Positions 1 through 11,771 of a stretch of DNA of 64,000 bases are shown piece by piece. The stretch comes from Coprinus comatus (Eukaryota; Basidiomycota; Agaricomycetes; Agaricales; Agaricaceae): NCBI GenBank assembly GCA_034638255.1, contig JAWPGT010000002.1:434001-498000 (forward strand). The letters are read 5' to 3'. Numbering within the stretch: position 1 is the first letter of the stretch; every line of letters starts with the position of its first letter. The translations under genes and the position numbers were made by a program. Below the pieces are notes generated by a model, which did no database searches, was not told where the DNA came from, and worked only from the letters and a program-made list of their open reading frames with translations.

Positions 1-1682
1 GAACTCCGGAATGAATCTTTTATGACAATATAATTTGAGTTCAAAGAAATGCCGAGAACAAAATGAGGTTAACAATTACCCATATTTCACCAGATCCGAA
101 GTTTCTAGGTGTTGTAAAAGATCGTGTGAGGGCTTTTTGTTTGGTGTGAAGAATGGCAAATTCTTAGGTATATCAAAACCTGGTCCACTCAAGTTTGCTG
201 TGAAGCCTATTGACTGTAGGAAAATTGGGCTAATTCAGCGCAGATAAGTGAACGTTGTCAAAGAAAGCACACTAACACCTTTCGCCACGCGCTGTTTGAT
301 AATATCTTCTAGTCCAACAAATGCACCGCTGAGGATGAACAAAACATTGGATGTATCAATATGATACATATCAGGTTTGGCTGACAATACAATTTCAGTT
401 ATTTGTAATTAGTAGGGTAACGAAAAATATACCTGTGGCCAAATGTGGGGCACGCTGTCCGCTTCTTGGATGTTGACCGGTAAAAGGTTCTTCAGGAGGT
501 CCAGCGCCTTTAGCTTGAACAGAAACAACAGAACCTTCCATCATACGTAGAAGCGCTTGTTGTACTCCTTCACCACCTACATCCCTAGACGTATCTGTAC
601 CCACACCTCCACTCTTCTTGGCGATCTTGTCGACCTCATCAATGTAAACAATCCCCATGCTAGTATCTATTAGTTATATTTAGTAAGATGATTTAAATTA
701 TTTACCTTGCTCGTTGTGGATCCCAATTTGCGGCTTGTAACTGTGACAATATAATCAATAACAAGCATAGTACCCCTCGAGTTACCCACAAGGCGTTGAA
801 TGGCCATATCAACATCTTCTCCTACATCTATTTATATTGAGTAAAGATGTTATAATGCAAGGATAAAGGTCCATACATCCAGCTTGTGTAAATGACGTTG
901 CATCACTGACAGAGAAAGGTACATCAAGAACTCGAGCAAGTGTTCGCGCCAATAATGTTTTCCCTAAGGAATTCATCAAATAAATTCATTTGAAATACAG
1001 AGATAGCTCACCTGAGCCAGTAGGACCACTTGGAGGATATAGCACATGAAATCTTCACAAAACATATAATAACATATGCATAAACGTACATTACTAGAAC
1101 ATTACTCTTTTCGAATAAGGGCGCTCGTTGGGTTGGGTGGAACGTTGCAGTTGAATTCTTTCTAATAGGTCGAACGCGAGCAGAACTAACACCACTACTT
1201 GCTGTGAATATATGAGTTCCACTTGCCAGCCGACCCTTTAAATTAACACATACTATCAATCCAGTCAGACCCATCCCTTTCTAATAGCTCTTCATCAAGA
1301 ATTGAGAGGTTGGCCCGAACCCGGTTGTAGTGATTATACACGCTATAGTGGCGATACATGTTATACTTCAGTGTGGCTGGCATTGTCATTCCTAGGAGCG
1401 AAGATGCTTACGCTACAGACAACACTTTCTTTGCGCTCTCCTGGCCAATTATGAATTGATTCAAATAGTTTACAAGCTTCGAATAAATTAACAAGATTTA
1501 ACAATGGTATGTGGTTAGAAAATGAGTACCTCACGAGGAGTTGCTAGTCCAAACGCTGGCAGTTCTCTCTCCTTGTGGCCATTGTCAGGAGGTGTATAAT
1601 CACTTAACGGTTGTGTCCGGAGCTGTCGCGTTAGCATGCGAATATGGCGAGTAGGAACCAAGAGGTTATGTCTCCGCAGCAT
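1..1682 (-). CDS. MCX1: Mitochondrial ClpX-type AAA+ unfoldase (partial, C-terminus outside window)
   Basis: AAA+ unfoldase of the ClpX/Mcx1 family, expected in the mitochondrial matrix, where it unfolds or remodels substrates with or without ClpP. Reading from the ATG at 1680-1682, the first 50 or so residues are Arg/Leu-rich with few acidic residues, as in a mitochondrial presequence. They are followed by the ClpX core with FIIGQ and NHYNRV motifs. The Walker A GPTGSGKT is split by an intron near 970-1010. The pore-loop motif GYVGED and Walker [10 protein letters not shown] (about 625-660) are intact, as is SGAFVGLE (about 315-345). The last visible residues are FIPEF at the window edge. 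No N-terminal Cys4 zinc-binding domain is present between the presequence and the core, as in yeast Mcx1. At least eight short introns interrupt the gene. It is divergent from cactin, 201 bp between start codons. Family assignment is very secure; the 3' end is missing. Confidence 0.93.
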
Positions 1683-1883
1683 ATAGGCAGATGTTCAGAA
1701 GATTATGGCGTTGAAGCTTGTAAGAGACCAGTGTAAGATGACACGCGGTAAAGAAGAGGTGAATACAAAGTGTATTGGAAATACGTTCAGGAACGCTAGA
1801 GGACTGATCAGGAAAGCAGATACAAGCGTAAACATTGGTCTTATAACTTACCCCAACCTCAAAACATTTAAACATTCTCAACA

Positions 1884-4363
1884 ATGGATACTCATTCGCG
1901 TGGTAGAAGGTATGATGACTCTGACCGTGATGAGCGGGGGCATCGCTCATCTAAACAAGACAAGAGCTCGCGCAAGTACGATGACGATGACGATGACGAC
2001 TACTCGAGAAGTAGAAGGCATCGCAGCCAGAGCAGAGATAAAAGGAGTGGAAGCAAAGACAGCTCATCCAGAAAGAAGAGGGAAAGAAGTAGGAGCAGAA
2101 GTAGAAGTCGGGATAGGAAGGACAAAAAGTAAGATCTACCACTTGTCACTATCGTGTAATGATACTCACAAGCTACATAGACGTAAGAGAGACAAGTCAG
2201 CGGACAAAAAGGCTAGAAAGGCGGAGAAGAAGCGTGCAAGGGAAGAGGAAGAGGCCCGTCAAGTCGCGGAGCTGAGTGCGTACAGCGCAACAGACAACCC
2301 ATTCCATGATGTCAACTTAAGTCAACAATTCCGCTGGCATAAGAAGGCCGAGAAAGATAAGAAACAAGGCCTGAGTCTAGCTGATGCTCAAAGGAGAGAT
2401 GCTATTCGACGTCAGGAGGCTAAGGACGAACTGGAGAAACTGAATAGACGCAGGGCGCTACGAGAGGAGGAGCAACGACTGCGAGAAGAGGAAGAAATGC
2501 GCATGCAACGAATGCAAGAGTCAGCTCAGATGTCAGAATGGCTTTCGAAGGAGGGCGACTTCCAGCTCGAACAGGAGAGAAGGCGTGCCGCCATTCGTAT
2601 CAAAGAGAAACGAGCAAAAGCTATTGACTTTTTGGCTCTCAACCTCAAGTACGTCAATCCGCATGCCTCTGATGACGAGGGTGAAAAAGATGAGGACGAC
2701 GATGCTGGCCTGGAAATTGACCTGGATGAACCTTACAAGATATTTGATGTATGTATGCGCAAGCAAGCAATATCTTCTGACATTTTCTAATATTTGCTTA
2801 GAATCTCACCCCTAAACAAGTGGATGAATTGCATGACGATATTGAGAAGAACCTCGCACTCGAAATAGATCCTACTCATATAGACTTTTGGACTGTAAGT
2901 GCAGCATGTATTCCCGCCGTCCATACATCTAATATTACACAGCACATGATGGTGGTCTGTAAGGACCGCGTGGAACGAATAAAGGCTGATAATAGTATGG
3001 GCTTTGAAGCAGCGGCAGCAGTTGAAGGACAGATCACATCATTGTTGGCCGGGAAAACTTACGAACAATTATCGTCGCTGCAAAGAAAAATCCAGGAAAA
3101 ATTAACTAGTGGGGAGCCTATTGATCCGGATTACTGGGAGAATTTATTGAAGAAACTATTGGTATGGAAAGCCAAGGTACATTTACCCGTATCAGAAAAT
3201 ACACAAATGCTCACAGAATCCACAAGGCCAAGCTCAAGAATTTCCATGAAGTTGTTGTGCGTAATCGTTTGGAGCAACTGAGGAAGAGACAACGAGATGA
3301 GGCCTTGCTAGCCCAAGAAGAGTTATTGGCAGGTGTTGCGAGCGCAGCTTCCAAGAAGAATTTCAGTGCTCCTATTATTTCTAGTGACGGAAAAGAGAAC
3401 GAACCCGCGGAAGAAATGGAACCGTACGATAGGTCCATGAGTCCCCAACCTATTGACATAAATAAACTCCGTGGAGAGGAGCGTGATGTGGAGATAATCA
3501 CGGCGCAGGAGGACCGTCGCAATATGGTAAACATCCTATAGACCCTCAGGATCTTATATCTCATACTCTTGTGATAGATTCAACAACGACGAACTGTCGC
3601 TGCGACTCAATATGTCCCCAAAGTTGCACAACAAATCGTAGAAGTGCAAAGAGAAGACATGTCAAGCAATGCAGACCTCGTATCAGAAGCCCTGTACCAG
3701 GCAGAAGCGAGAGAGAATTAGACGAGGAAGAAGAAATCTTCAACTTGGAGGAGAATATCAGCCGCACTACTAGTTACAACTGGGAAGACAAATATCGCCC
3801 AAGAAAACCACGCTATTTCAATCGTGTGCATACAGGATATGAATGGAACAAATACAATCAAACCCATTATGAGTAAGTGTGATATACATATCCATAGTAT
3901 TCCTTTCTGATACTTTTGTAGCGTTGATAACCCTCCACCGAAGGTTGTTCAAGGGTACAAGGTATGAGAATCGACCCTTTAATCAGATGTGCCGCTTCTG
4001 AAATCCACCCCAGTTTAATATCTTCTATCCGGATCTCATCGACAAGTCAAAAGCCCCAACATACAAAATTGTCAAAGAGCCTGGAAACGACGAGACAGTA
4101 TTATTGCACTTCAGCGCCGGCCCACCCTACGAAGATGTTGCATTCCGTATTGTTAATCGCGAATGGGAATTCTCACACAAACGGTAAGAGAGACACTGAT
4201 TCGAGAAATACTTGGTGTTCATGAGTTGTTACAGGGGCTTCAGAAGTAGCTTTGATCGTGGTTGTCTATCGCTCTGGTTCAATTTCAGACGAAACGTGAG
4301 TATCTTCTGTATATGGATCCTACTGCGCTCTGACTGTTATGGCCTTAGTTCTACCGCAAATAG
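1884..4363 (+). CDS. CACTIN: Cactin homologue (spliceosome-associated)
   Basis: Cactin is a conserved nuclear protein that works with the spliceosome (fission yeast Cay1, human CACTIN). The ATG at 1884 opens an Arg/Ser/Asp-rich RS-like region of about 80 residues. A charged Lys/Glu/Arg coiled-coil segment follows, then the mid-domain (AKAIDFLALNLKY, FWTVSAA near the third intron), and a C-terminal domain containing DKYRPRKPRYFNRVHTGYEW and NPPPKVVQGYKFNIFYPDL, the hallmark of the family. Introns lie near 2130-2190, 2750-2800, 2895-2943, 3176-3230, 3530-3580, 3870-3920, 3960-4012 and within the last 200 bp. The final exon adds only five codons, ending at 4363. Oddity: at 3709-3716 a (GA)4 run breaks the frame. 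The upstream frame reads into TAG at 3719, while the conserved downstream frame resumes two positions later (see findings). The 206-bp gap to UBA1 suggests its promoter lies there. Confidence 0.9.
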
Positions 4364-4443
4364 ATGTATAATATTTACATTTTTTCTGTCATGAGCCATA
4401 CAACATATGTATATTTTGAACATTGGAGCTCGGAGTCAACATG

Positions 4444-4488
4444 ACGCGTTAGTCATTAGATTAGGACACGTGATCATATTACACCAAT
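4444..4488. promoter_or_regulatory. Upstream elements of UBA1: ACGCGT, CACGTGATC, CCAAT
   Basis: Three recognisable elements lie 80-130 bp before the UBA1 start codon: ACGCGT at 4444-4449 (MCB-type core), CACGTGATC at 4467-4475 (bHLH E-box core, same extension as in two other promoters in this window) and CCAAT at 4484-4488. The spacing to the ATG at 4570 suits a core promoter. That they bind MBF, a Cbf1-like factor or the HAP complex is inference from the motifs alone. Confidence 0.4.
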
Positions 4489-4569
4489 CAGATGAGCTAG
4501 CTAGCCACTACCACAACTTTTGGATCCAACGACAACTTCACTTCATCTAATACAAATCAAGTAGTAATA

Positions 4570-7500
4570 ATGGCAGCCCCTGCAAGTCTCGGACAGCAGA
4601 TGGACATCGATGAAGCAGCCATCGACGAGGGCTTGTATTCACGTCAACTGTAATTGTATTCCCTAAGTTTCCTCTGATCTATTGCTGATACTTGCATATC
4701 CTACAGCTATGTGCTCGGTCACGAAGGTATGTAATTCAAACTAGAAATGTATGTGGACGACTATATTTTAATGTATTCAATTAGCCATGAAGCGCATGGC
4801 CGCGTCAAACGTCCTCATTGTTGGTTTGCAAGGTCTAGGTGTCGAGATTGGTAAGTTTTGAGGATACAAATGTCGTATTGCCCTGCTGATTATATACATA
4901 TGCAATACTACAGCTAAGAATCTTGCTTTGGCCGGTGTTAAATCTGTGACTATCTACGATCCCGAACCCGTCACTGTACAAGATCTTTCTTCCCAAGTGA
5001 GTTCATCCCTTCGCCGGATCAGACTTCATGACCAATGCATCATTATTTCTACTTCTTAGTTCTTCCTTCGACAAGAAGACATCGGAAAGCCACGAGCGGA
5101 GGTTACCCTTCCGCGGCTTGCTGAACTCAACAGTTATGTTCCCGTGCGAGACCTTGGTGGACAAGCAGGGCAACAGATCACGGTGGACATGATCAAAGGT
5201 TTTCAAGTATGTATATATTGGCTTTCTGTCTAATATGATTATTGACGCTCTATAGACTGTTGTGCTTTGTGGACAATCTCTTGAGAAACAGCTCGAAATC
5301 AACGACTGGACACATACCAACGGTGTACCTTTTATCTCAACCGAAACGCGTGGTCTCTTTGGGTACGTCTAATATCAAGTTCTTATCAATGTTATTTATA
5401 GTTCACCTAGATCTGTTTTCAACGATTTTGGTCCTCGATTCGTTGTCGTGGATGCTACCGGAGAACAGCCAACTACTGGAATGATAGTTTCGGTCGACAA
5501 GGTTCGGGATTAGGCTTATCTTATACATAACCGTCCTCAAATTAATTTAATAATAGGATGAAGAAGGTCTCGTAACATGCTTAGATGAGACACGCCACGG
5601 TCTTGAAGACGGAGACTTCGTTACTTTCACCGAAGTCCAAGGAATGACTGAACTCAACGGATGCGAACCCCGAAAGGTCTCTGTCAAGGGTCCTTATACA
5701 TTCACGATCGGTGATGTTACTGGCTTCCAGGACTACAAGGCCGGAGGTATCTTCACGCAGGTTAAGATGCCTAAGTTCGTTGACTTCGTGAGTGGCTCTA
5801 TTTAAATGCTCCTTTGATTTTTCTGTTCTTAGACTTCTCTAGAAATCACTTAGGGAGTCATTGAAAGGGCCCGAATACTTCATCACCGATTTCGCCAAGT
5901 TCGACCGACCCGCTACTCTCCATGCTGGTTTCCAAGCACTCTCTCAATTCCGCCTACAAAATGGCAGACTACCAAGACCCAGGAATGCTGAGGATGCTGC
6001 TCAAGTGGTGGATCTAGCAAAGAAGATCGACGCAGACGTAGACGAAAAGATCCTTACCGAACTTTCCTATCAGGCTACTGGTGATCTTGCACCAATGAAT
6101 GCAGTTCTTGGTGGCTTTGTTGCACAGGAAGTTCTCAAAGCTTGCTCTGCTAAGTTCCACCCTATGGTGCAAAATATGTACTTTGATTCGCTGGAATCTC
6201 TCCCCAATGAGCTCCCTTCAGAAGCCGATGTCCAACCTACCGGATCGAGGTATGACGCACAGATTGCAGTGTTTGGCAGAACTTTCCAGGAGAAGATTGC
6301 CAACTACCGAGAGTTTTTGGTTGGCGCTGGTGCCATCGGTTGCGAAATGCTCAAGAATTGGAGTTTGATCGGTCTTGCTTCTGGTCCTAACGGTGTGATC
6401 CACGTTACGGACTTGGATACTATTGAGAAAAGCAATCTTAATCGTCAATTCTTGTTCAGAGCTAAGGATCTTGGAAAGTTCAAGGCAGAGGTTGCAGCCG
6501 CAGCTGTTGCTGATATGAATCCCGACCTAAGTGGAAAGATTATTTCTAAACAAGAGCCTGTCGGTCCTGATACAGAGAGTAAGTCTTTTCTCGGAACATG
6601 TAAAAGTTTATGTGAACAATAATAACTTACCCTTATCTCCCATAATTCAGATGTTTACGACCAGGCATTCTTTGACGGCATCGACGCGGTAACTAATGCC
6701 CTCGATAACATCAAAGCACGTACGTAGATTCTACAACATGCCTGGATTTCATCTCATGAAACAATTTAGGTCTATACATGGATCAACGTTGTGTCTTCTA
6801 CCGTAAACCCCTCGTTGACTCCGGTACCCTCGGTACCAAGGGTAATGTTCAAGTGGTTATTCCCGACATAACGGAGTCCTATGCCTCTTCCCAAGACCCG
6901 CCCGAGAAGGAAACGCCCTCTTGTACCATTAAGAACTTCCCTAATGCCATCAATCATACCATTGAAGTAAGTTTTCCCTGTTGTATTACTCCGTACACCT
7001 CCTGAATTAGCCGCAGTGGAGTCGCACACAATTTGATAACCTCTTCGTCAAGCCTGCTCAATCCGTTAATGCGTACCTTTCTGACCCTAAGTACATTGAG
7101 AACAATTTGAAATTCTCTGGTCAGCACAAAGAGCAAATTGAACAGATCGTCTCATCTCTTGTGACAAATAAGCCTCTTACATTCGAAGAATGTATTATCT
7201 GGGCTAGACTCCAATTTGAACGTGACTACAACAATGACATTCGGCAACTCTTGTTCAGTCTTCCAAAAGATGCAGTCACAAGCACTGGTCAACCGTTCTG
7301 GAGTGGACCGAAGAGGGCGCCCGAGCCATTGACATTCAACTCCAGTGACGTATGTCCTTTTTCGTTTTGTTTGGAGCTTAAATTTCTTTGAAATTAACAA
7401 TATCCCTAGCCCACTCATCTTACCTACATTATCGCTGGTGCTAATCTTCATGCATATAACTATGGTCTCAAAGGTGACACAGACCCCAACCTCTTCCGCA

Positions 7501-8402
7501 AGGTTGCCGACTCCGTCATCGTACCCGAGTTCACACCGAAGAGTGGTGTAAAGATTCAAATTAATGAAAATGACCCCGTTACTCAAGGAGGTTCCGGAGG
7601 TGTGTTCTTTCATCATCAAAATTTTATTTTCTTTCGCTCATTTTTATTTACAAAGATGACGAGATTGATGGTCTGGTAGCTAAATTGCCATCACCGTCTT
7701 CTCTTGCTGGCTACCGATTGACCCCCGTCGAATTTGAAAAGGATGATGACACAAACCACCACATTGACTTTATCACAGCAGCATCTAACTTACGTGCTAT
7801 GAATTATTCTATTACTCCTGCCGATCGTCATCAAACCAAACAAATTGCGGGAAAGATTATCCCAGCCATTGCCACAACCACTTCTTTGGTTACTGGTCTC
7901 GTGTGTCTTGAATTATACAAGATCATCGATGGAAAGAGGAAGCTTGAAGATTACAAGAACGGTTTCGTCAATTTGGCTTTACCATTCTTCGGTTTCTCTG
8001 AACCTATTGCTGCACCGAAGAACAAGTATGGTAGTATTGAATGGACACTCTGGGATCGTTTTGTTTTCGAGAACAACCCAACGCTAGAGGAAATTCTTGT
8101 TTGGTTCCAGGAGGAGCATAGACTTGACGTTGGTATGGTTAGTCAAGGTGTGAGCATGCTTTGGAGTTCTTTCATGCCCAAGGCGAAGGTATGTCCAATA
8201 TAATTTCATTCACCTATGAATTATTGTATCTAATCCAACCAATCAGAGCAACGAACGGAAGTCGTTGAAATTCAGGGATCTTGTAGAGCTCGTCAGTAAA
8301 AAGTCAATCCCACCTCATGCTAGGCAACTTGTAACTGAAGTTATGGTATCTGACGAGGATGGCGAAGATGTCGAGGTTCCTTTCCTGGTTGTCCACATTT
8401 AA
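4570..8402 (+). CDS. UBA1: Ubiquitin-activating enzyme E1
   Basis: E1 enzyme that adenylates ubiquitin with ATP, loads it on its catalytic cysteine as a thioester and passes it to E2 enzymes, in nucleus and cytosol. The protein of about 1,010 residues shows the full canonical order. An inactive adenylation half ([24 protein letters not shown]) comes first, then the first catalytic cysteine half-domain and the active adenylation half with nucleotide-binding [13 protein letters not shown] and [17 protein letters not shown]. The second catalytic half-domain contains [10 protein letters not shown]; its Cys codon at 6922-6924 matches the catalytic Cys of yeast and human UBA1. The C-terminal ubiquitin-fold domain ends in EVPFLVVHI. 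About 14 GT-AG introns of 45-75 nt are placed by conservation; for example exon 1 stops after YSRQL. The start at 4570 gives MAAPASLG and is the only ATG that keeps the conserved N-terminus. No missing catalytic residue is seen. Tandem with cactin, convergent with the cyclin gene. Confidence 0.97.
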
Positions 8403-9429
8403 ATTGTATTTGTAAACACCCTGTAGTATGTTCTGTGAAAGCTTGTAATGTTGTTTTTTGAGTATACTTTACATATAAAAAATGAACCACTTTTTGTCGA
8501 AGATAATTTAACTTTATGATCACTCAGAAATAAGTTCACACATAAAAGGCTGTAGGAGACGGGCATATATAGCGACCATATCCAATATAAACATGAAAAT
8601 GAAAACATAGTATCTACTTACCTACAAACTATGTAATGAAAGAGAAAAAGAATTGGCCAGACAGCCAAAACTACGTCATAAAAGGAAATCAAGGGATATA
8701 CGTTAAGGGAAGGGGGGTGGAGGAAGACCAAGATTACGAAGGTCAAATGATGAAGAGATGAAGCGAGGGGAAGTGAGGAATAATTTTTTTTTTGGATATT
8801 TTATAAATGCGTATGCAGTAGGATTAAAGAGATGTATCTCTGTTGGAGAACGATTATTATCCTTCGCATGAAAAATCGAAAAGTGAAATGAGAAAGTGGC
8901 AAAAAAAAATTGCTGACCATGAGAAACAACAATTAGTGAAAGAAGATCTGAATCTGTATAAATAGCAGGTTCGATAGACCAAAGGCCAGGATGAAAAAGT
9001 CCAAAACAGCATCACAACAAGTGGTTATAGGATGAGAATGGGAATGTATTCCCTCCTCGACGCCACGTGGTTACTCGAAGTATAGGCGTATGCAAATTCC
9101 GCCGACGTTTCTTGTCCAACAAGATAGGGGGATTTGCGAAGTCGTGGGTTGTTGATGCAGGGAAGAGGAATGGGTCACCACGGAGATGATGTATGAAACA
9201 CATGAAAAGAAACAGTGGGCAACAAGGCCGATATTCACAAGGTGATGAGAAGTAGTACACGCCATGAGGGCAGAAACATAGAAGGCGAAAATAGACCACG
9301 AAAGGAACATTCCGTGATTATGGTCGTTCAGACGTAGAGTAGTGATGAGACTGAGCTGAAAAAAAAAAAACAGATGTGACATTTCTATGGGAGACTTAAT
9401 TGACCTTCTTCAAAGTTGGTCAATATGTA
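8403..9429. other. Convergent intergenic interval (3' flanks of UBA1 and the cyclin gene)
   Basis: No coding frame with family resemblance is seen. The interval holds A/T-rich stretches, a TATAAAA-like tract near 8800, an A-run at 9360-9370 and one CACGTGG near 9064. It most likely contains the two 3' untranslated regions. Confidence 0.5.
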
Positions 9430-11771
9430 TCACGTTCGCAACCACGCTGTTTGCATAGCGGGAATAGTCCCGAAAGCGGGGAGAGCAGCGTTATGATAGT
9501 TGTTGGTCCAAAGGTTATCCTGCTCAAAGCGTGGAGGCTCACAGGCTGGCATCCGAGGGTCATTATATTGATGGTCGAATACTGCCTGAGAATAGGAACG
9601 TGGATGATGACGCATCTGGAGGCCATCGTTGACGTACGAGAGGGACTGCGAGCGTGAATGTGGTAATGGGACAGGAGCTGCATATGCTTGATTGTATGCA
9701 ACCTGTGCTACGGGAATGGGAGGAAAGTCATAGACGTAACCTGCCTGTGGCTTGACAGGCACATAAGCGGTGGCATTCCAACAGGGATTGCAGTTCGGAT
9801 CATGAGATGGATGGTAGACCATGGGATAAGGCATAATCTGTGGAGCAACGGCAACATAATGTCCACTAACACGATTACGATCCGAAGGATTGGTTCATCT
9901 CCGGCGGGACTCCACTTAGCGGGGGGAGGAAGATGTTTAGCACCTTCGTTAATGCGACGATCCCAACCATTCTCATGACTCTGAGGAACGGCAGCCACTT
10001 CATTTGAACGCATAGTAGCAGTCCTGCGTCGAGGTACATATTCTTCACGGAGAGGACCATCTTCATCCAGGTTAATTTCAAGTACTTCTTGGGCCTTCAG
10101 CTCTCGCTCCAACCTCTCTTTACGACGTTCCTCGAGTCCCATGAAGACAGGCTGGGGAAGCGCGATAGTAAGCGCCTCATCAGCAGAGACCTCTATAACT
10201 TCTTCAATGGTCTTGCGAATGATAGCATGAGGATTAGAGGATGGTCGAGAAATTGGTTGAGGACGCCCAGGTGAAGAAAGTGATTGATGATAGGAAAGGA
10301 GATGAGTCATCCATTCAGCCCATTCACGAGGAGGAATGGTCAAGTCATAGGAGAAAGCATCCAATGCCAACGTTTCCAACGTATTCAAGACATGGATAGG
10401 AACGTTTGATATGGAATGCCTAAAGAGAAATCTCAGCGTCTGTTAAGATAAAAACAATGTGTATAAAACGTACCAGGTCTTATTAGAAAAAGTGTGGTCA
10501 TCAAGCCACTTATTCGCTAGCATGCAACCCAAGACGACAAGTCGGAATGGTGCAGTGGCTTCCATGGCAGTTCTGTCGGAACCCCAGTGTGATTCACCCA
10601 ATAAAGCAGCGCGGAAGGCACCCTCTTTCCTATATTCGGGACCCAGAACAGTAGATCCGAAATGGACAGGTAATCGGATAATGTACCAGATGGCCAAAAA
10701 GACGACTGATGGTTGCAGTAAAGTGGACAAAAGCAACGTGTGTACCGATACAGCTAGGTACGAAGGAGGTGCGTTATATTGCTGCGGCGAGTAACTGGTT
10801 ATGTCCACATTTGTGAGCTTGTAAATCAACATAAGGTCGACAACATGAACTTACGAGAGGGGTAGGAAAGCATTAGGCAGACTGAGACCTGTGGTGCAGA
10901 CCTTCCATACGTAATCTGCAACCCAACCAGCCAAGGGTTCTGCAATTTTTTTATAGCCGACATTGAGAGAAGGTGTGAGAGTCTCGGGTACGGGTATAGG
11001 TTCCTCAGGATAATCTCGAGGCGTAGAGAGGGAAAAAGATGCATAGGACGAATTAGTAATAGGTTTGCGGTCGTCGATCGTGTGGGGTGCCAAGCGAGCA
11101 GGGGGATTTCCACAAGTTTGGACGTTTTGAGCATTCGACATCGCCCGATCCACGTAGACGCCAAAAGGAGTAACTGGTCCTATGGGACTAGATGCTGGGT
11201 CATTGGGAGAGTAATCCTCATAGACAGGGGAAAATGCGCCACGCTGGTCGGGAGGAAGGACTTGACCGGAAAATTCAACATCATCCATGTCCTGGACTGG
11301 GGAGCTTGCGGTCCATTGACTTTGATTGTCCAGATGACTATAGTCCATAGAGTAATCAGAATCCATATCATCCTCATCGTCTTCAGTTATGCATTGTTCT
11401 AAGCCAGCGAGACAGTCATATGTGGGAGCATTGAGCAACGGATTCAAGGGCGGAATACACGCTTCAGCGTGTGGTCCTTTAATAACTGACGCGTTGCCCG
11501 CGACAGTCAACCCTCTTGGAAAACCCTGCTCGGTGGGATAGTCGACAACTCTTGGGTCATCTTCCCAAATCCGACGAGGTTTGTCTCGGCGCCAAGCTGG
11601 AAGAGAATTTATCCACTCTGCACGAGTGCCAAAAGCAGCAGGAGGCCCGCTGGGGCAGGGAGGGAGCAAATTGGATAGTGCGGATAAATCAGCGGGTTGA
11701 CTGTGAGACTGCTTATGCTTGATGACCTGGTGAGAGGGTAGCTTTGCTAGGTGGGGAACAGGAACTGGCAT
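9430..11771 (-). CDS. PHO80/PCL-type cyclin-domain protein
   Basis: Likely a cyclin partner of a Pho85/CDK5-like kinase, judged only from the cyclin box. The box is split by two introns and contains LLLSTLLQPSVVFLAIWYI, then FRLVVLGCMLANKWLDDHTF, NKTW and a helix with LNTLETLALDAFSYDL. This is the arrangement seen in PHO80/PCL/CLG1 cyclins. It is flanked by an N-terminal region of about 250 residues rich in Pro/Ser/Asp and a Pro/Tyr/His-rich tail ending in AWLRT at 9430. Introns: 10796-10854, one of about 55 nt near 10420-10475, and one of 41 nt near 9845-9880. The start is uncertain. The first ATG in frame is at 11771 (MPVPVPHLAK), but the frame stays open upstream to about 11960 without an ATG, so an extra 5' exon is possible. 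It faces a long divergent interval toward FAR11. The exact cyclin subclass is not resolvable here. Confidence 0.78.
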
